Made by a program: the position numbers and the translations under genes
NCBI RefSeq assembly: GCF_014645355.1
Contig: NZ_BMLS01000003.1
Coordinates: 542,516-606,515, forward strand
Length of the DNA: 64,000 bases
Direction: 5' to 3'
Source: Bowmanella pacifica
GTDB taxonomy: Bacteria > Pseudomonadota > Gammaproteobacteria > Enterobacterales > Alteromonadaceae
Shown here: positions 9,180-17,900 of the stretch, in pieces
Layout of the letters: each line of letters opens with the position of its first letter
Numbering within the stretch: position 1 is the stretch's first letter
Notes under the pieces: generated by a model
Seen by the model: only the letters and a program-made list of their open reading frames with translations
Told to the model about the DNA's origin: nothing
The model's database searches: none

Positions 9180-12100
9180 ATGACAATTTTTTGGATCCTC
9201 GCTGCACTGGCCTACGTTGGGCTGCTGTTCTGGCTGGCTCAAAAAGGTGACAAGTCCGGCTCCAAAGCCAATAGCCTGGCACGCCAGCCTGTTATCTACA
9301 GCCTGGCGTTGGGGATCTATTGCACGTCATGGACTTATTACGGTGCGGTGGGACAGGCCGCCAAGTCTCAATGGCAGTACTTGCCCATCTTACTCGGCCC
9401 CATTTTGCTGTTTCTGTTCGGTTACCCCATGCTGCAAAAAATGCTGCTGGTAAGTAAAAAACAGAATATCACTTCGGTATCCGACTTTATTTCTTCCAGG
9501 TACGGCAAAAAACGCAGTATTGCCGTCTTAGTCACCCTATTGATGACACTGGCCACCATTCCTTATATTGCGCTGCAGCTTAAAGCGGTAGATGCCAGTT
9601 TCAGTGTGTTCGCCGGTTTGGGGGAACAATCAGGGGGTGATTATAAAGCTCTCGCCGCCACCCTGATTATGGCCGTGTTTGCGGTGATATTCGGTACCCG
9701 GCATTCAGATATTACTCAGTATCGTTCGGGTTTGATGCTTGCCATTGGTGCCGAATCATTGGTCAAGCTATTCGGTTTGTTATGCGCTGCCCTATTTGCC
9801 TTTAGTTTGCTCACCGGCCCGGAAGTCTCTACTCAGGCCATAACACGCCAAATGACAGACTGGCAGCATTGGCAAGGCTCAGCCTTTGACTTCATTGTAC
9901 AAGCGGTGATGGCCGCTGCCGCGATTTTCTGTTTGCCCCGTCAGTTCCACGTCATGGTGGTAGACAACCATAAGATGTCGCATATGGCCATGGCGCGCTG
10001 GCTGTTCCCGTTATATCTGTTACTAACCGCCGTTGCCATTATACCGGTAGCGCTAGCTGGCAACCTGTTGTTTGCCGGCAGCGGCGTGGATCAGGATACC
10101 TTCCTGATGCAGTTGCCCCTGGCACAAGATCAGCATTTACTTAGCCTGCTGATTTTTCTCGGCGGCATTTCGGCTGCTACGGCCATGATAGTGGTATCCA
10201 GTCTGGCATTGTCCACCATGCTGACTAACGATGTAATTGTGCCGCTGTTACTGCGCAATCAACCCCAGCGGTGGCTGAAAGACAAAACCTACAAGCAAAA
10301 GCTGCTGAATATTCGCCGCCTGGTGATATTCCTTATTCTGCTATTGGCCTATGTCTATTTCAGTAGTTGGGCCGATAAAAGTGCCCTCTCCAGCATGGGC
10401 CTGCTGGCATTTTCCCTGGTGGTGCAATTAATGCCCGCTATTTTAGGCGGCTTGTATTGGCGCCAGGGCCATGCCAGTGGCGTACTGGCCGGCTTAGCGC
10501 TGGGGATCGGTTGCTGGGTGTTATTTGTTATGTTTCCGCTGGCCGAACAGCACGGCGACAACAGCGTCAGTATTATCACTCAGGGGGTAGTCATCAGTTG
10601 GCTGGCAAATCTGGCCGGCTATCTGTTGTTCTCCTTAAGTGCCGGTCACAGCTTGCTGGAACGTATGCAAGCCAGTGCTTTTGTTACCCCCAATGCCCTG
10701 ACACCCGCGACCCGCAGGGTCACGGCGCAAAGTAAAATCCGGGTAGCGGATTTGCAGGAACTGCTCAATACTTTTATTGGACAAAACAGAACGGCACAAC
10801 TGATGGAACGCTACGCCAGGGAGCATCAGGAGACCCTTGACGGGGGCAGTCTGCCCAGTGACGACTTTATTCAGTTCTGTGAACGCTCCTTATCCGGGGT
10901 GTTGGGCGGCAGTTCCGCGCGAACCCTGATTAAAGTACTGGTATCCGGGCAACAAATGGATGTGGAAGAGGTCTTTAACTTTTTTGAAGACACCACCGAA
11001 GCCCTTAAAACCAATCAAGCCATTCTTTTCTCCAGTATCGAAAACATTAGTCAGGGCATCAGTGTGGTGGACCGCGATCTCAAACTGGTTGCCTGGAATA
11101 AAGCCTATCTGGATTTGTTTAGCTACCCCCCCGGCATGGTTGAGATTGGCCAGCCCATTGAAAACCTGGTGCGTTTTAACGCCATCAATGGCGAATGCGG
11201 TCCGGGTGATGTAGATGAACTGGTATGCAAACGCATTGACCATATGCAACAAGGCTCACCGCATCGTTTTATTCGTCGCCGTTCCGATGGACGGGTGATT
11301 GAGATGAATGGTAACCCATTACCTAATGGCGGCTTTGTTACCAGTTTTAACGATATTACCGAGCACGTTGAAATCCAAAAAGCGCTTGAAGACGCCAATA
11401 TCGATTTGGAGAAGCGTATTGATCATCGTACCCGCCAGATCCGTGAGATCAATGCTGAGTTAACCCAGGCCAAGCAGGTCGCTGAGCAAGCCAACCAATC
11501 CAAAACGCGTTTCCTGGCCCTGGCCAGTCACGACATTCTGCAACCGCTAAATGCAGCGCGTTTATATTTGTCTTCCTTAGATGAAGAGCAGCTTTCCGAA
11601 CACAACCAACAAATTGTACATAAGCTCAGCACCTCGCTCACCTCCAGTGAGCAGCTCATCTCCACCTTGCTGGAAATTGCCAAGTTGGAACAAGGGGCGC
11701 TGACACCAACCTTGTCCCATATCAGCATGATGGACTTAATTCGGCCCTTGGAACAAGAATTCCGCATGCAAGCCGAGCTGAACCAGGTTGCTCTGACGAT
11801 TCGCGCTTGCCCTATGGTGGTGTACAGCGACCCCACGTACCTGCGGCGCATTCTGCAAAACCTGATCTCCAATGCCATTAAATACAGTCCTAATGGCCGG
11901 GTATTGGTAGGCTGTCGCAAACGGGGTCAGAACTTACTGATCCAGGTATGGGACACCGGCTTTGGTATTAATGAAACTGAACAGGCCGATGTTTTCTCTG
12001 ATTTTTACCGGGCCCACCGAGGAGAAATCAAAGGGGTTGGATTAGGTTTAAGTGTGGTGAAAAAAATGAGCGAGCAGCTTAATCACCCTATTCAGTTGCG

Positions 12101-12572
12101 CTCTGAGCCAGGCAAAGGCAGCTGTTTTAGTGTCACAGTGCCCATGGGCAACAGCATGATGCTTAAAAACCAAAGCCCGGTGGATAACAACAAGCAACAA
12201 TTCAACGGCACCATGGCGCTCTGTGTCGATGACAATCCGACCAACCTGGATGCCTTACAAACCCTGCTAGGCAAATGGGGATGCCAGGGTGAATATCTGC
12301 AGTCCGTCAATGATGCCCTTGATCATGCACACAGCCATCAGGCCCCAGATGTGCTGATAATCGACTATCAGCTTGATGATGATAAAACCGATGGCTTAGC
12401 CTTGATTGAAAAACTTCGCCACCGCTGGCAGAGCCCTTTGCCAGCACTATTGGTCACGGCAGCCAAAGACGAGAGCTTAAAGGTACGGGCGCAGAATATG
12501 GGGGTTAGCTTTCTGGCTAAACCCATCAAACCGGCGGCCTTGAAAGCCTGGCTGGAGCATCACAAACACTAG
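9180..12572 (+). CDS. CrbS/CbrA-type hybrid sensor histidine kinase with SSS-transporter domain
   Basis: A 1130-residue sensor. An N-terminal SLC5/SSS membrane domain of about 12-13 helices (residues 1-490) is followed by a linker/STAC-like region (about 520-600), a PAS domain (about 620-735), a coiled coil, a HisKA domain with the phospho-accepting H784 in LASHDILQPLNAARL, and a HATPase domain (NLISNAIKYSP, DTGFGI, VGLGLSVVKK). A receiver domain follows, with D1062 in VLIIDYQLDDD and a lysine in FLAKPIKP. Proteins of this architecture (CrbS in Vibrio, CbrA in Pseudomonas) control acetate or carbon-source switching. The start ATG overlaps the stop of an 8-codon upstream reading frame (9157-9183). 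It faces the SSS/DUF4212 operon it may regulate. Confidence 0.92.
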   Translation: MTIFWILAALAYVGLLFWLAQKGDKSGSKANSLARQPVIYSLALGIYCTSWTYYGAVGQAAKSQWQYLPILLGPILLFLFGYPMLQKMLLVSKKQNITSVSDFISSRYGKKRSIAVLVTLLMTLATIPYIALQLKAVDASFSVFAGLGEQSGGDYKALAATLIMAVFAVIFGTRHSDITQYRSGLMLAIGAESLVKLFGLLCAALFAFSLLTGPEVSTQAITRQMTDWQHWQGSAFDFIVQAVMAAAAIFCLPRQFHVMVVDNHKMSHMAMARWLFPLYLLLTAVAIIPVALAGNLLFAGSGVDQDTFLMQLPLAQDQHLLSLLIFLGGISAATAMIVVSSLALSTMLTNDVIVPLLLRNQPQRWLKDKTYKQKLLNIRRLVIFLILLLAYVYFSSWADKSALSSMGLLAFSLVVQLMPAILGGLYWRQGHASGVLAGLALGIGCWVLFVMFPLAEQHGDNSVSIITQGVVISWLANLAGYLLFSLSAGHSLLERMQASAFVTPNALTPATRRVTAQSKIRVADLQELLNTFIGQNRTAQLMERYAREHQETLDGGSLPSDDFIQFCERSLSGVLGGSSARTLIKVLVSGQQMDVEEVFNFFEDTTEALKTNQAILFSSIENISQGISVVDRDLKLVAWNKAYLDLFSYPPGMVEIGQPIENLVRFNAINGECGPGDVDELVCKRIDHMQQGSPHRFIRRRSDGRVIEMNGNPLPNGGFVTSFNDITEHVEIQKALEDANIDLEKRIDHRTRQIREINAELTQAKQVAEQANQSKTRFLALASHDILQPLNAARLYLSSLDEEQLSEHNQQIVHKLSTSLTSSEQLISTLLEIAKLEQGALTPTLSHISMMDLIRPLEQEFRMQAELNQVALTIRACPMVVYSDPTYLRRILQNLISNAIKYSPNGRVLVGCRKRGQNLLIQVWDTGFGINETEQADVFSDFYRAHRGEIKGVGLGLSVVKKMSEQLNHPIQLRSEPGKGSCFSVTVPMGNSMMLKNQSPVDNNKQQFNGTMALCVDDNPTNLDALQTLLGKWGCQGEYLQSVNDALDHAHSHQAPDVLIIDYQLDDDKTDGLALIEKLRHRWQSPLPALLVTAAKDESLKVRAQNMGVSFLAKPIKPAALKAWLEHHKH

Positions 12573-12775
12573 GCAGGAAGCTGTTGCCCCGGCCCTTGAT
12601 TACGCTTGGCTTCAATTCGTCGCCAAACCTTTTCATGAAAGTAAAACGCCAGGGTGTTAACCGCGGGCTCAACCAACGCCACTAGCCCGCCTACTACGAC
12701 ATCTCCGGTCAGCAAATACGTGATAGTAAAGGCTATACCGAAATGAAGAACGGCAAATGTAACGGTTTTACACAT
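12569..12775 (-). CDS. DUF2061 small membrane protein
   Basis: A 68-residue protein matching the DUF2061 family, with two short membrane helices and the block HFGIAFTITYLLTGD followed by EPAVNTLAFYFHEK and W. Function unknown. It converges on the sensor kinase and overlaps its last four bases. The start is 260 bases from the divergent TonB receptor gene. Confidence 0.85.
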   Translation of the reverse strand: MCKTVTFAVLHFGIAFTITYLLTGDVVVGGLVALVEPAVNTLAFYFHEKVWRRIEAKRNQGPGQQLPA

Positions 12776-13034
12776 TGGTTGTTTCCATAATCTGATTCAG
12801 GGTTTAAGCTTACCCGGCTTTATTAAAAGCAAAAAACAATTAAATAGAAACAAGTTAATCTAATAAAAAGATTAAAACACCTCTCTGTGGATCAAGCACA
12901 CTTTTGCTGTCTGGCCCATAGAAGCTGTTTTAAGGCGAACTGGTGCAAGGATATTGCGCTATGGCATTTTTCGTCTAAGAAATAATAAGCGGCATTTTTA
13001 AATGCCTGAAGATGCACCCTACCGAGAACACACA

Positions 13035-15275
13035 ATGAAAACCATGAATAAAGCCCTACTTGGCTTGGCCGTACAGGCCGCCCTACTCTCTGCGCCACTC
13101 ATGGCTCAGGAACAATCCAACAAAAAAGAAAACGCCTCGCTTGAGAAGATAGAAGTGACCGCGCAAAAGCGTACTCAAAGCATTCAGGAAGTACCGATTT
13201 CTATTGCAGCACTGAGCGGCGAAAAGTTACAGGCGATATTCTCCGCCGGTGACGATGTTCAGGCGCTGGCCAATCGTATTCCAGGTTTGTATGCCGAATC
13301 CTCTAATGGCCGCGTAGCACCGCGTTTCTATATCCGTGGTTTGGGTAACTCAGACTTTGATTTGGCCGCCTCCCAGCCGGTGTCTATCATCATGGACGAC
13401 GTGGTGATGGAAAACGTGATATTAAAAAGCTTCCCACTGTTTGATGTACAAAGAGTGGAAGTGATCCGAGGCCCACAAGGCAGCTTGTTCGGCCGCAATA
13501 CCACCGCCGGTATTGTAAAATTTGATACGGTCAAGCCTGGCCAAAGCTTTGATGCTTTTGTAAAAGCCGCTGGCGGCACCTACGGCACCCTGAACTTCGA
13601 AGGTGCGGTGGGCAATGCCATTAACGATGAATGGTCTTTCCGCTTATCTGGCCTGTCACAAAACCGCGATGACTGGATAGCCAACGACTTCAATGGGGAA
13701 GAAGACGCCATGGGCGGCTACCATGAAAATGCCGGGCGTCTGCAATTGCTGTATGAAACCACCGACTTTAGCGCCCTGCTTAACCTGCATACCCGGGACT
13801 TGGATGGCACCGCTTCTATTTTCCGCGCTAATGGGGTTAGCACCGGCAGTAACGATTTGAACAGCAGTTATGACCGAGACAGAGTGTCCTACGACAAAGG
13901 CGACAACAACTTCCAAAAATACCGTAGCCACGGCGCGTCGTTAAAGCTTGAAAAAGGCTTCGACGGCTTCAGTCTGACGTCGATTACCGCCTATGAAACC
14001 GCTGATGGTCGCGGTAAAGCTGACGTAGACGGCGGCGTTGCAGGCGTTGGCCCAGGCTTTATTCCCTTTGATGCCGTGACCGAAGATCAGCTTAACGATC
14101 TGAAACAATTTACCCAGGAGCTGCGTATTGCCAGCGAAGATACCCAAGGGTATGACTGGCAGTTCGGGGCCTTTTTCTTTGACTCCTCTTTTGGCGTTAC
14201 CAGTATTGATGGATTATTCGGCTCCACCACTGTCTATCACGACAACTATACCTGGGCGGTATTTGGGCAGGGTTCGTATGATCTCTCAGACAAGCTCAGC
14301 CTGACTGGTGGCCTGCGCTACACCTACGATGAGAAAGACTTTAGTGTAGGTGCCCAGAACGTCGGCGGCGCTTGTTTGTTCCTGGATTTTAACGGCGATG
14401 GCATTACTGAATGTCAGATTCAGAACTACGAAGACCTCAATGTAGATGACGGTCAGCTAAGCTGGGAGCTGGCATTAAATTACAATCTCAGCAACAGCAC
14501 CAGTCTGTTCAGCAGGCTTGCCAGTGGCTTCAGGGCACAAACTATTCAGGGCCGTAACGTCGCCTTTGAAGGTGCGCCCACCATTGCTGACGCTGAGACC
14601 ATCACCTCCTTTGAAGTAGGTATGAAGTCCGATTTGCTGGACAACACCCTGCGTTTAAATGTGGCGCTGTTCTACTATGAAATTGATGATATCCAAATTT
14701 CTGCAATAGGTGGTGAGGCTCAAGGCAACAGTTTGCTGAACGCCGACAGCGGCGTAGGTAAAGGCTTTGAGATTGATCTGGAGTATCTGGCCACCGACAA
14801 TCTGACTCTGACTGCCGGTTATGGCTACAGCGATACCGAATTACAGGATGATACACAAACTGTGGCTCCCTGCGGCTCTGGTCAATGCACGGTGCTGGAC
14901 CCCATGGTGAATGGCCAAGCGCTGATTGACGGCAACCCTTTCCCACAATCGCCCAAGCAAATCATTAACTTTACCGCGCGTTATGCCGTACCTATGGGCA
15001 ACGACGGTGAATTCTTTGTCTTCACCGACTGGGCATTCCAAGGGGAAACCAATCTGTTCCTTTATGACGCCGTGGAGTTCCGTACCAAAGACAACTTCGA
15101 AGGCGGCTTGCGTATTGGCTATGAGAACTTTAGTCATGATTTCACAGTCGCCCTGTTCGGACGCAATATTACCGATGAAGATAATATCAAGGGCGCGGTA
15201 GACTTTAACAACAACACGGTGTTTGTGAATGAACCGCGTATTGTCGGCGTGGAATTTAAGATGAATTTCTACTGA
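13035..15275 (+). CDS. TonB-dependent outer membrane receptor
   Basis: A 746-residue outer-membrane beta-barrel receptor for active uptake energised by TonB. The ATG at 13035 gives a typical signal peptide (MKTMNKALLGLAV...LMAQE). An upstream in-frame ATG at 13002 would add a non-signal extension and is rejected. The TonB box region IEVTAQKRTQSIQEVP, the plug domain (VQRVEVIRGPQGSLFGRNTTAG) and a C-terminal barrel ending in an aromatic residue are all visible. The sequence resembles iron-complex/carbohydrate receptors of Sphingomonas/Alteromonas type. The ligand is not identifiable, and no partner transport gene adjoins it. Confidence 0.92.
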   Translation: MKTMNKALLGLAVQAALLSAPLMAQEQSNKKENASLEKIEVTAQKRTQSIQEVPISIAALSGEKLQAIFSAGDDVQALANRIPGLYAESSNGRVAPRFYIRGLGNSDFDLAASQPVSIIMDDVVMENVILKSFPLFDVQRVEVIRGPQGSLFGRNTTAGIVKFDTVKPGQSFDAFVKAAGGTYGTLNFEGAVGNAINDEWSFRLSGLSQNRDDWIANDFNGEEDAMGGYHENAGRLQLLYETTDFSALLNLHTRDLDGTASIFRANGVSTGSNDLNSSYDRDRVSYDKGDNNFQKYRSHGASLKLEKGFDGFSLTSITAYETADGRGKADVDGGVAGVGPGFIPFDAVTEDQLNDLKQFTQELRIASEDTQGYDWQFGAFFFDSSFGVTSIDGLFGSTTVYHDNYTWAVFGQGSYDLSDKLSLTGGLRYTYDEKDFSVGAQNVGGACLFLDFNGDGITECQIQNYEDLNVDDGQLSWELALNYNLSNSTSLFSRLASGFRAQTIQGRNVAFEGAPTIADAETITSFEVGMKSDLLDNTLRLNVALFYYEIDDIQISAIGGEAQGNSLLNADSGVGKGFEIDLEYLATDNLTLTAGYGYSDTELQDDTQTVAPCGSGQCTVLDPMVNGQALIDGNPFPQSPKQIINFTARYAVPMGNDGEFFVFTDWAFQGETNLFLYDAVEFRTKDNFEGGLRIGYENFSHDFTVALFGRNITDEDNIKGAVDFNNNTVFVNEPRIVGVEFKMNFY

Positions 15276-15302
15276 TAGGCCGCAGCCGACTTTAATCCCC
15301 TA

Positions 15303-15333
15303 AAGCCACTCCGTCCGCGAAGTGGCTTTTTTA
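15303..15333 (+). terminator. Rho-independent terminator of the TonB receptor gene
   Basis: Stem AAGCCACT / AGTGGCTT with a 10-base loop, followed by six T, 28 bases after the stop codon. Confidence 0.88.
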
Positions 15334-15432
15334 TCTAAAAGATTAAATCGGACGATATCTTTCTTCTTTAAGCCTCTCCAAATGTAGCGCTAGCATTCTC
15401 AGATGTCTTGGATTATCAGGGATATGCTAGGG

Positions 15433-15852
15433 CTAAAACGAAATAACCACCGAAGCGGCACTGCGGGTAGCTTCCCCCCGATAAACCGCTTCGATATTAT
15501 TCCCATCCGGATCCAAAACGAAAGCTGCGTAATAGCCAGGATGATAAGCCCGTTCTCCCGGGGCACCATTGTCTCTGCCGCCATGTGCGAGTGCCGCCTG
15601 GTAAAAGTTATCAACCATGGCGCGATCTCTGGCTTGAAATGCTAAGTGATGACGGCCAGTTAGCGCTGCTTCAATATCCATACTCGTCACAAACAATTCA
15701 TCAGCCAAAAAATATCCATCACCAGAAGCGGTGATAGGTACCTCAAGTGAGGCCAATATAGCGTTATAAAAATGATGACTGGCTGAAAAATCTCGCACCA
15801 CCAACTGGACGTGATCAATCAAACGACCTCGATGTACTTCTTGTGATGCCAT
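15433..15852 (-). CDS. VOC (glyoxalase/bleomycin-resistance) family protein
   Basis: A 139-residue vicinal-oxygen-chelate domain protein. The N-terminal IDHVQLVVRDF block supplies one metal-ligand histidine. GRHHLAFQARD, the HGGRDNGAPG loop and the FVLDPDGNNIEAV block with its glutamate are typical of the family. The reaction cannot be predicted. It lies just outside the left end of the cassette array and may be either the last cassette or the first core gene. No convincing attC follows it. Confidence 0.85.
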   Translation of the reverse strand: MASQEVHRGRLIDHVQLVVRDFSASHHFYNAILASLEVPITASGDGYFLADELFVTSMDIEAALTGRHHLAFQARDRAMVDNFYQAALAHGGRDNGAPGERAYHPGYYAAFVLDPDGNNIEAVYRGEATRSAASVVISF

Positions 15853-15943
15853 GACGTTACCTTTTTGTTCTAATAGTTAGCCTTGCTTATGGCAGTCGAA
15901 GCAACACATAGGCTGCCCGTGGAGGCTGGCAATTGAGCAATTT

Positions 15944-15950
15944 GTTATCC
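15944..15950 (-). repeat. Possible attC half-site at left end of cassette array
   Basis: On the minus strand, nine bases after the stop of the next gene, the sequence GGATAAC followed by AAATTGCTCAATTG looks like the first half of an attC. The pairing second half is degenerate (about 15876-15900). Confidence 0.25.
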
Positions 15951-15958
15951 ATGCCCAG

Positions 15959-16333
15959 CTATAGACAAAAAACTTTTTCTACCCATTCGTCCTTCTCAAA
16001 CGGACCATGAATTGATTTAAAGCAACCACGACTTTCTTCAATGTTACGGCCTAAGTCGGTTGCAACCCAATCAACGGTACAGACAACTTTATCAGTATCC
16101 AGAATGACACCTTTTACAACGCCAAGATGGAGAATTTTTATGCCAGTTTGACCACGACCTTTCATACGCTTAATGGCGATTCGGTCACCCGATTTAATTT
16201 CTGAAGCGTTTTTGTACTGTGCTGGCTGCTCACCTTCCTCCCATCCGAGCATCCATATTCCTTGTTCAATAAATTTTTTATCTTGATGCTCCGTTCCACC
16301 CCAGGACGCGCCTACTACCCAATAATGATTCAT
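15959..16333 (-). CDS. Hypothetical protein, EVE/PUA-like, probable integron cassette gene
   Basis: A 124-residue protein beginning MNHYWVVGASWGG. Its tryptophan-rich GIWMLGW stretch and a block reading KSGDRIAIKRMKGRG then ILHLGVVKGV look like an EVE/ASCH (PUA-fold) nucleotide-recognition domain. Such domains occur as N-terminal modules of McrBC-type restriction proteins. The assignment rests on pattern only. It shares the minus orientation of the cassette genes and may be a cassette now isolated by the neighbouring IS3 fragment. Confidence 0.6.
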   Translation of the reverse strand: MNHYWVVGASWGGTEHQDKKFIEQGIWMLGWEEGEQPAQYKNASEIKSGDRIAIKRMKGRGQTGIKILHLGVVKGVILDTDKVVCTVDWVATDLGRNIEESRGCFKSIHGPFEKDEWVEKVFCL

Positions 16334-16376
16334 TTACTACTCCGTGCTTGATGATTGAAACACATGACGTCTCAAC

Positions 16377-16604
16377 CTAAGGGATCCTCTCATAAAATAA
16401 AGTAGATTCAATAAGATAGACACTCATGGTGCTAAATTTCTTGTCTGTCAGGCGGTTAAATTGCCGGCGCCAGTTGTAAATCTGCTGGGCAGAAATACCT
16501 AATTCGGTTGCAACGCTAGCGTTGGAGTTACCAGGCTGCTCAGCTCTTCGAACTGTTTCACGCCGAAACTCTTCTGAATAGGCTTGTCGTTTTTTACGTG
16601 TCAT
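16377..16604 (-). pseudogene. Truncated IS3 transposase OrfA
   Basis: A 75-codon reading frame. Residues 1-52 (SEEFRRETVRRAEQPG, GISAQQIYNWRRQF) are an IS3/IS911-type OrfA helix-turn-helix. The remaining 23 residues do not resemble OrfA and derive from flanking DNA. It cannot encode a working transposase. Confidence 0.8.
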
Positions 16605-16655
16605 ACATCACCTCTTATCTCACTATAAGAGATGTCCACTTCTTTTGGGTAAGTC
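16377..16655 (-). mobile_element. IS3-family remnant (terminus plus orfA 5' part)
   Basis: From right to left, an IS3-like terminus (GACTTACCCAAAAGAAGTGG, minus strand, about 16636-16655) is followed by the start of an OrfA helix-turn-helix transposase subunit. After about 52 OrfA-like residues the sequence leaves the family and stops. OrfB and the other terminus are absent. The fragment starts five bases beyond the core site of the adjoining attC, so it interrupts what was the next cassette. Confidence 0.75.
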
Positions 16656-16659
16656 CTAT

Positions 16660-16781
16660 GTATAACGCCCAATTAAGGTGTGAACCACGCTACCACACAA
16701 CTCAATATGAGCATCGTAGTCACTGAACCTGCCCCAAACCAAGAATGCCAAGCGTGGTGAATCACTCTTAAATTGTTTACT
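16660..16781 (-). repeat. attC site following the GFA-like cassette
   Basis: A 122-base imperfect inverted repeat directly downstream of the GFA gene. Read on the minus strand it starts AGTAAAC and ends GTTATAC. The arms pair over more than 20 bases (AATTTAAGAGTGATTCACCA against TGGTTCACACCTTAATT), with the offset bases typical of attC. The size and the terminal GTTATAC match the other sites of the array. Confidence 0.75.
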
Positions 16782-16810
16782 AGGCGGCTTGGACCCAATT
16801 ACGCCTGATA

Positions 16811-17347
16811 TCAGACATCAATCTTTCCCGACACGTTAATTTTCGGGTTCTTAAAGCCCATACTGAACCAAGCCATCAAGAGCTTGGCGTAAAACATGAC
16901 GCTGTGCGTTTTCAGATTGGGAATGTCAAAAGGCAGGCTCGAGCGATCGGGCAGATCGCCAGTCATTGTTCGTAATACGATCTTTGGTTGCTCTTGTTCG
17001 GGCCAGAGATGGAGATACACGCTCAGCCAATGCGCCCCCTTCAACTCCATGAAGATTGGCGTATTACAGCACGTCGCCACGAATCGGCGCGTGCCCGCAT
17101 CGGCCGACAGTCGAAACTCATTTAGATACTCCGCGCCGGAGAGGATTCGGACACGGTCTTTACGATACTCTGCGCATGGCGTTGCGCTGTATGCAGTGAG
17201 AATGCTCTTTGCACCGGGAAGCGCAGCAAGCCGGTCAGCCGCAAGCCGGCAACTGGTGCATAAGCATTCCGACACGAGGATTGGCTCCCCCAGTAATTCC
17301 AGGCGTGTTTGCCCGCAAGCACAGCCAATATTTGTCGCGTTTTTCAT
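16811..17347 (-). CDS. GFA/CENP-V-like protein (DUF6151-like), integron cassette gene
   Basis: A 178-residue protein with the cysteine pattern of the zinc-binding GFA (CENP-V/Gfa) fold: C-x-C-G near residue 9, CLCTSC around 29-34, and ATCCNTP near 92. It is longer than canonical GFA proteins, with an additional C-terminal region, as in the DUF6151 subgroup. The enzymatic role is unknown, and formaldehyde activation should not be assumed. It lies between two attC sites, so it is a single-gene cassette in the array's normal orientation. Confidence 0.8.
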   Translation of the reverse strand: MKNATNIGCACGQTRLELLGEPILVSECLCTSCRLAADRLAALPGAKSILTAYSATPCAEYRKDRVRILSGAEYLNEFRLSADAGTRRFVATCCNTPIFMELKGAHWLSVYLHLWPEQEQPKIVLRTMTGDLPDRSSLPFDIPNLKTHSVMFYAKLLMAWFSMGFKNPKINVSGKIDV

Positions 17348-17421
17348 GGCAATATTTCCGTCCTTTTACAGCCTAACCTTAACGGCATTACTGAGTGCAG
17401 CAGCTGTTCCCAAGATGGGCG

Positions 17422-17508
17422 GCCTAACGCAAAGTACACGAGAGGAGAAACGCGTTAGCGTTTAACGTCCCAGCAGCCGCAGGCAGCGAGTGATACGCCT
17501 TGCTATGT
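17422..17508 (-). repeat. attC site following the two-gene cassette
   Basis: An 87-base site just downstream of the 3-TM protein gene. On the minus strand it ends in the perfect core GCGTTAGGC (17422-17428 region) and begins with a degenerate ACATAGC. GCAAGGCGTATCACTCG pairs with CGTGTACTTTGC, giving the attC outer stem. Confidence 0.7.
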
Positions 17509-17526
17509 GTGCATTGTTGGTTGCAT

Positions 17527-17817
17527 TCACTGTAGAAGAAACAACACATATAAACTTACTGGAATCCCCCCTAATAGCCAACCTACTACGGCAAAAGTGA
17601 TACCCAAGTAATTTACATTTCCACCTGAAAAATGAGAGATTAGCCTAACACTTAAACTCGATGAAAACAGAAAACCTAACATAACTAAGACTAAGGAAAA
17701 ATCTATTAGAGGATGATCAACACTCTCACCATAAACAAATATATACGTACCAAAAGTAACAGCAAGGGAAATCACTGGAATTAGATATAAAATTAAAAAC
17801 TTCGTAGCCTCCGCCAT
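17527..17817 (-). CDS. Small three-helix membrane protein, integron cassette gene
   Basis: A 96-residue hydrophobic protein with three predicted membrane segments (about residues 7-28, 37-57 and 66-92). No family is recognised. The ATG at 17817 is chosen because AAGAGGA lies five bases before it. A longer frame from 17865 lacks a good ribosome-binding site. It follows the serine hydrolase gene after 83 bases with no attC between them, so both appear to form one cassette. Confidence 0.65.
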   Translation of the reverse strand: MAEATKFLILYLIPVISLAVTFGTYIFVYGESVDHPLIDFSLVLVMLGFLFSSSLSVRLISHFSGGNVNYLGITFAVVGWLLGGIPVSLYVLFLLQ

Positions 17818-17900
17818 ATATCCTCTTAGTTGAATAGTCGTCTTCCATATAATACTCACACTCAACGGTTTATCCGCTGAAATGCTTTGTGGTACACACT

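Noticed and set aside
16896..17465. 189-residue frame opposite the GFA-like cassette gene
   Set aside because: The GFA-like gene on the minus strand has recognisable cysteine motifs. This frame is a shadow and runs into the attC.
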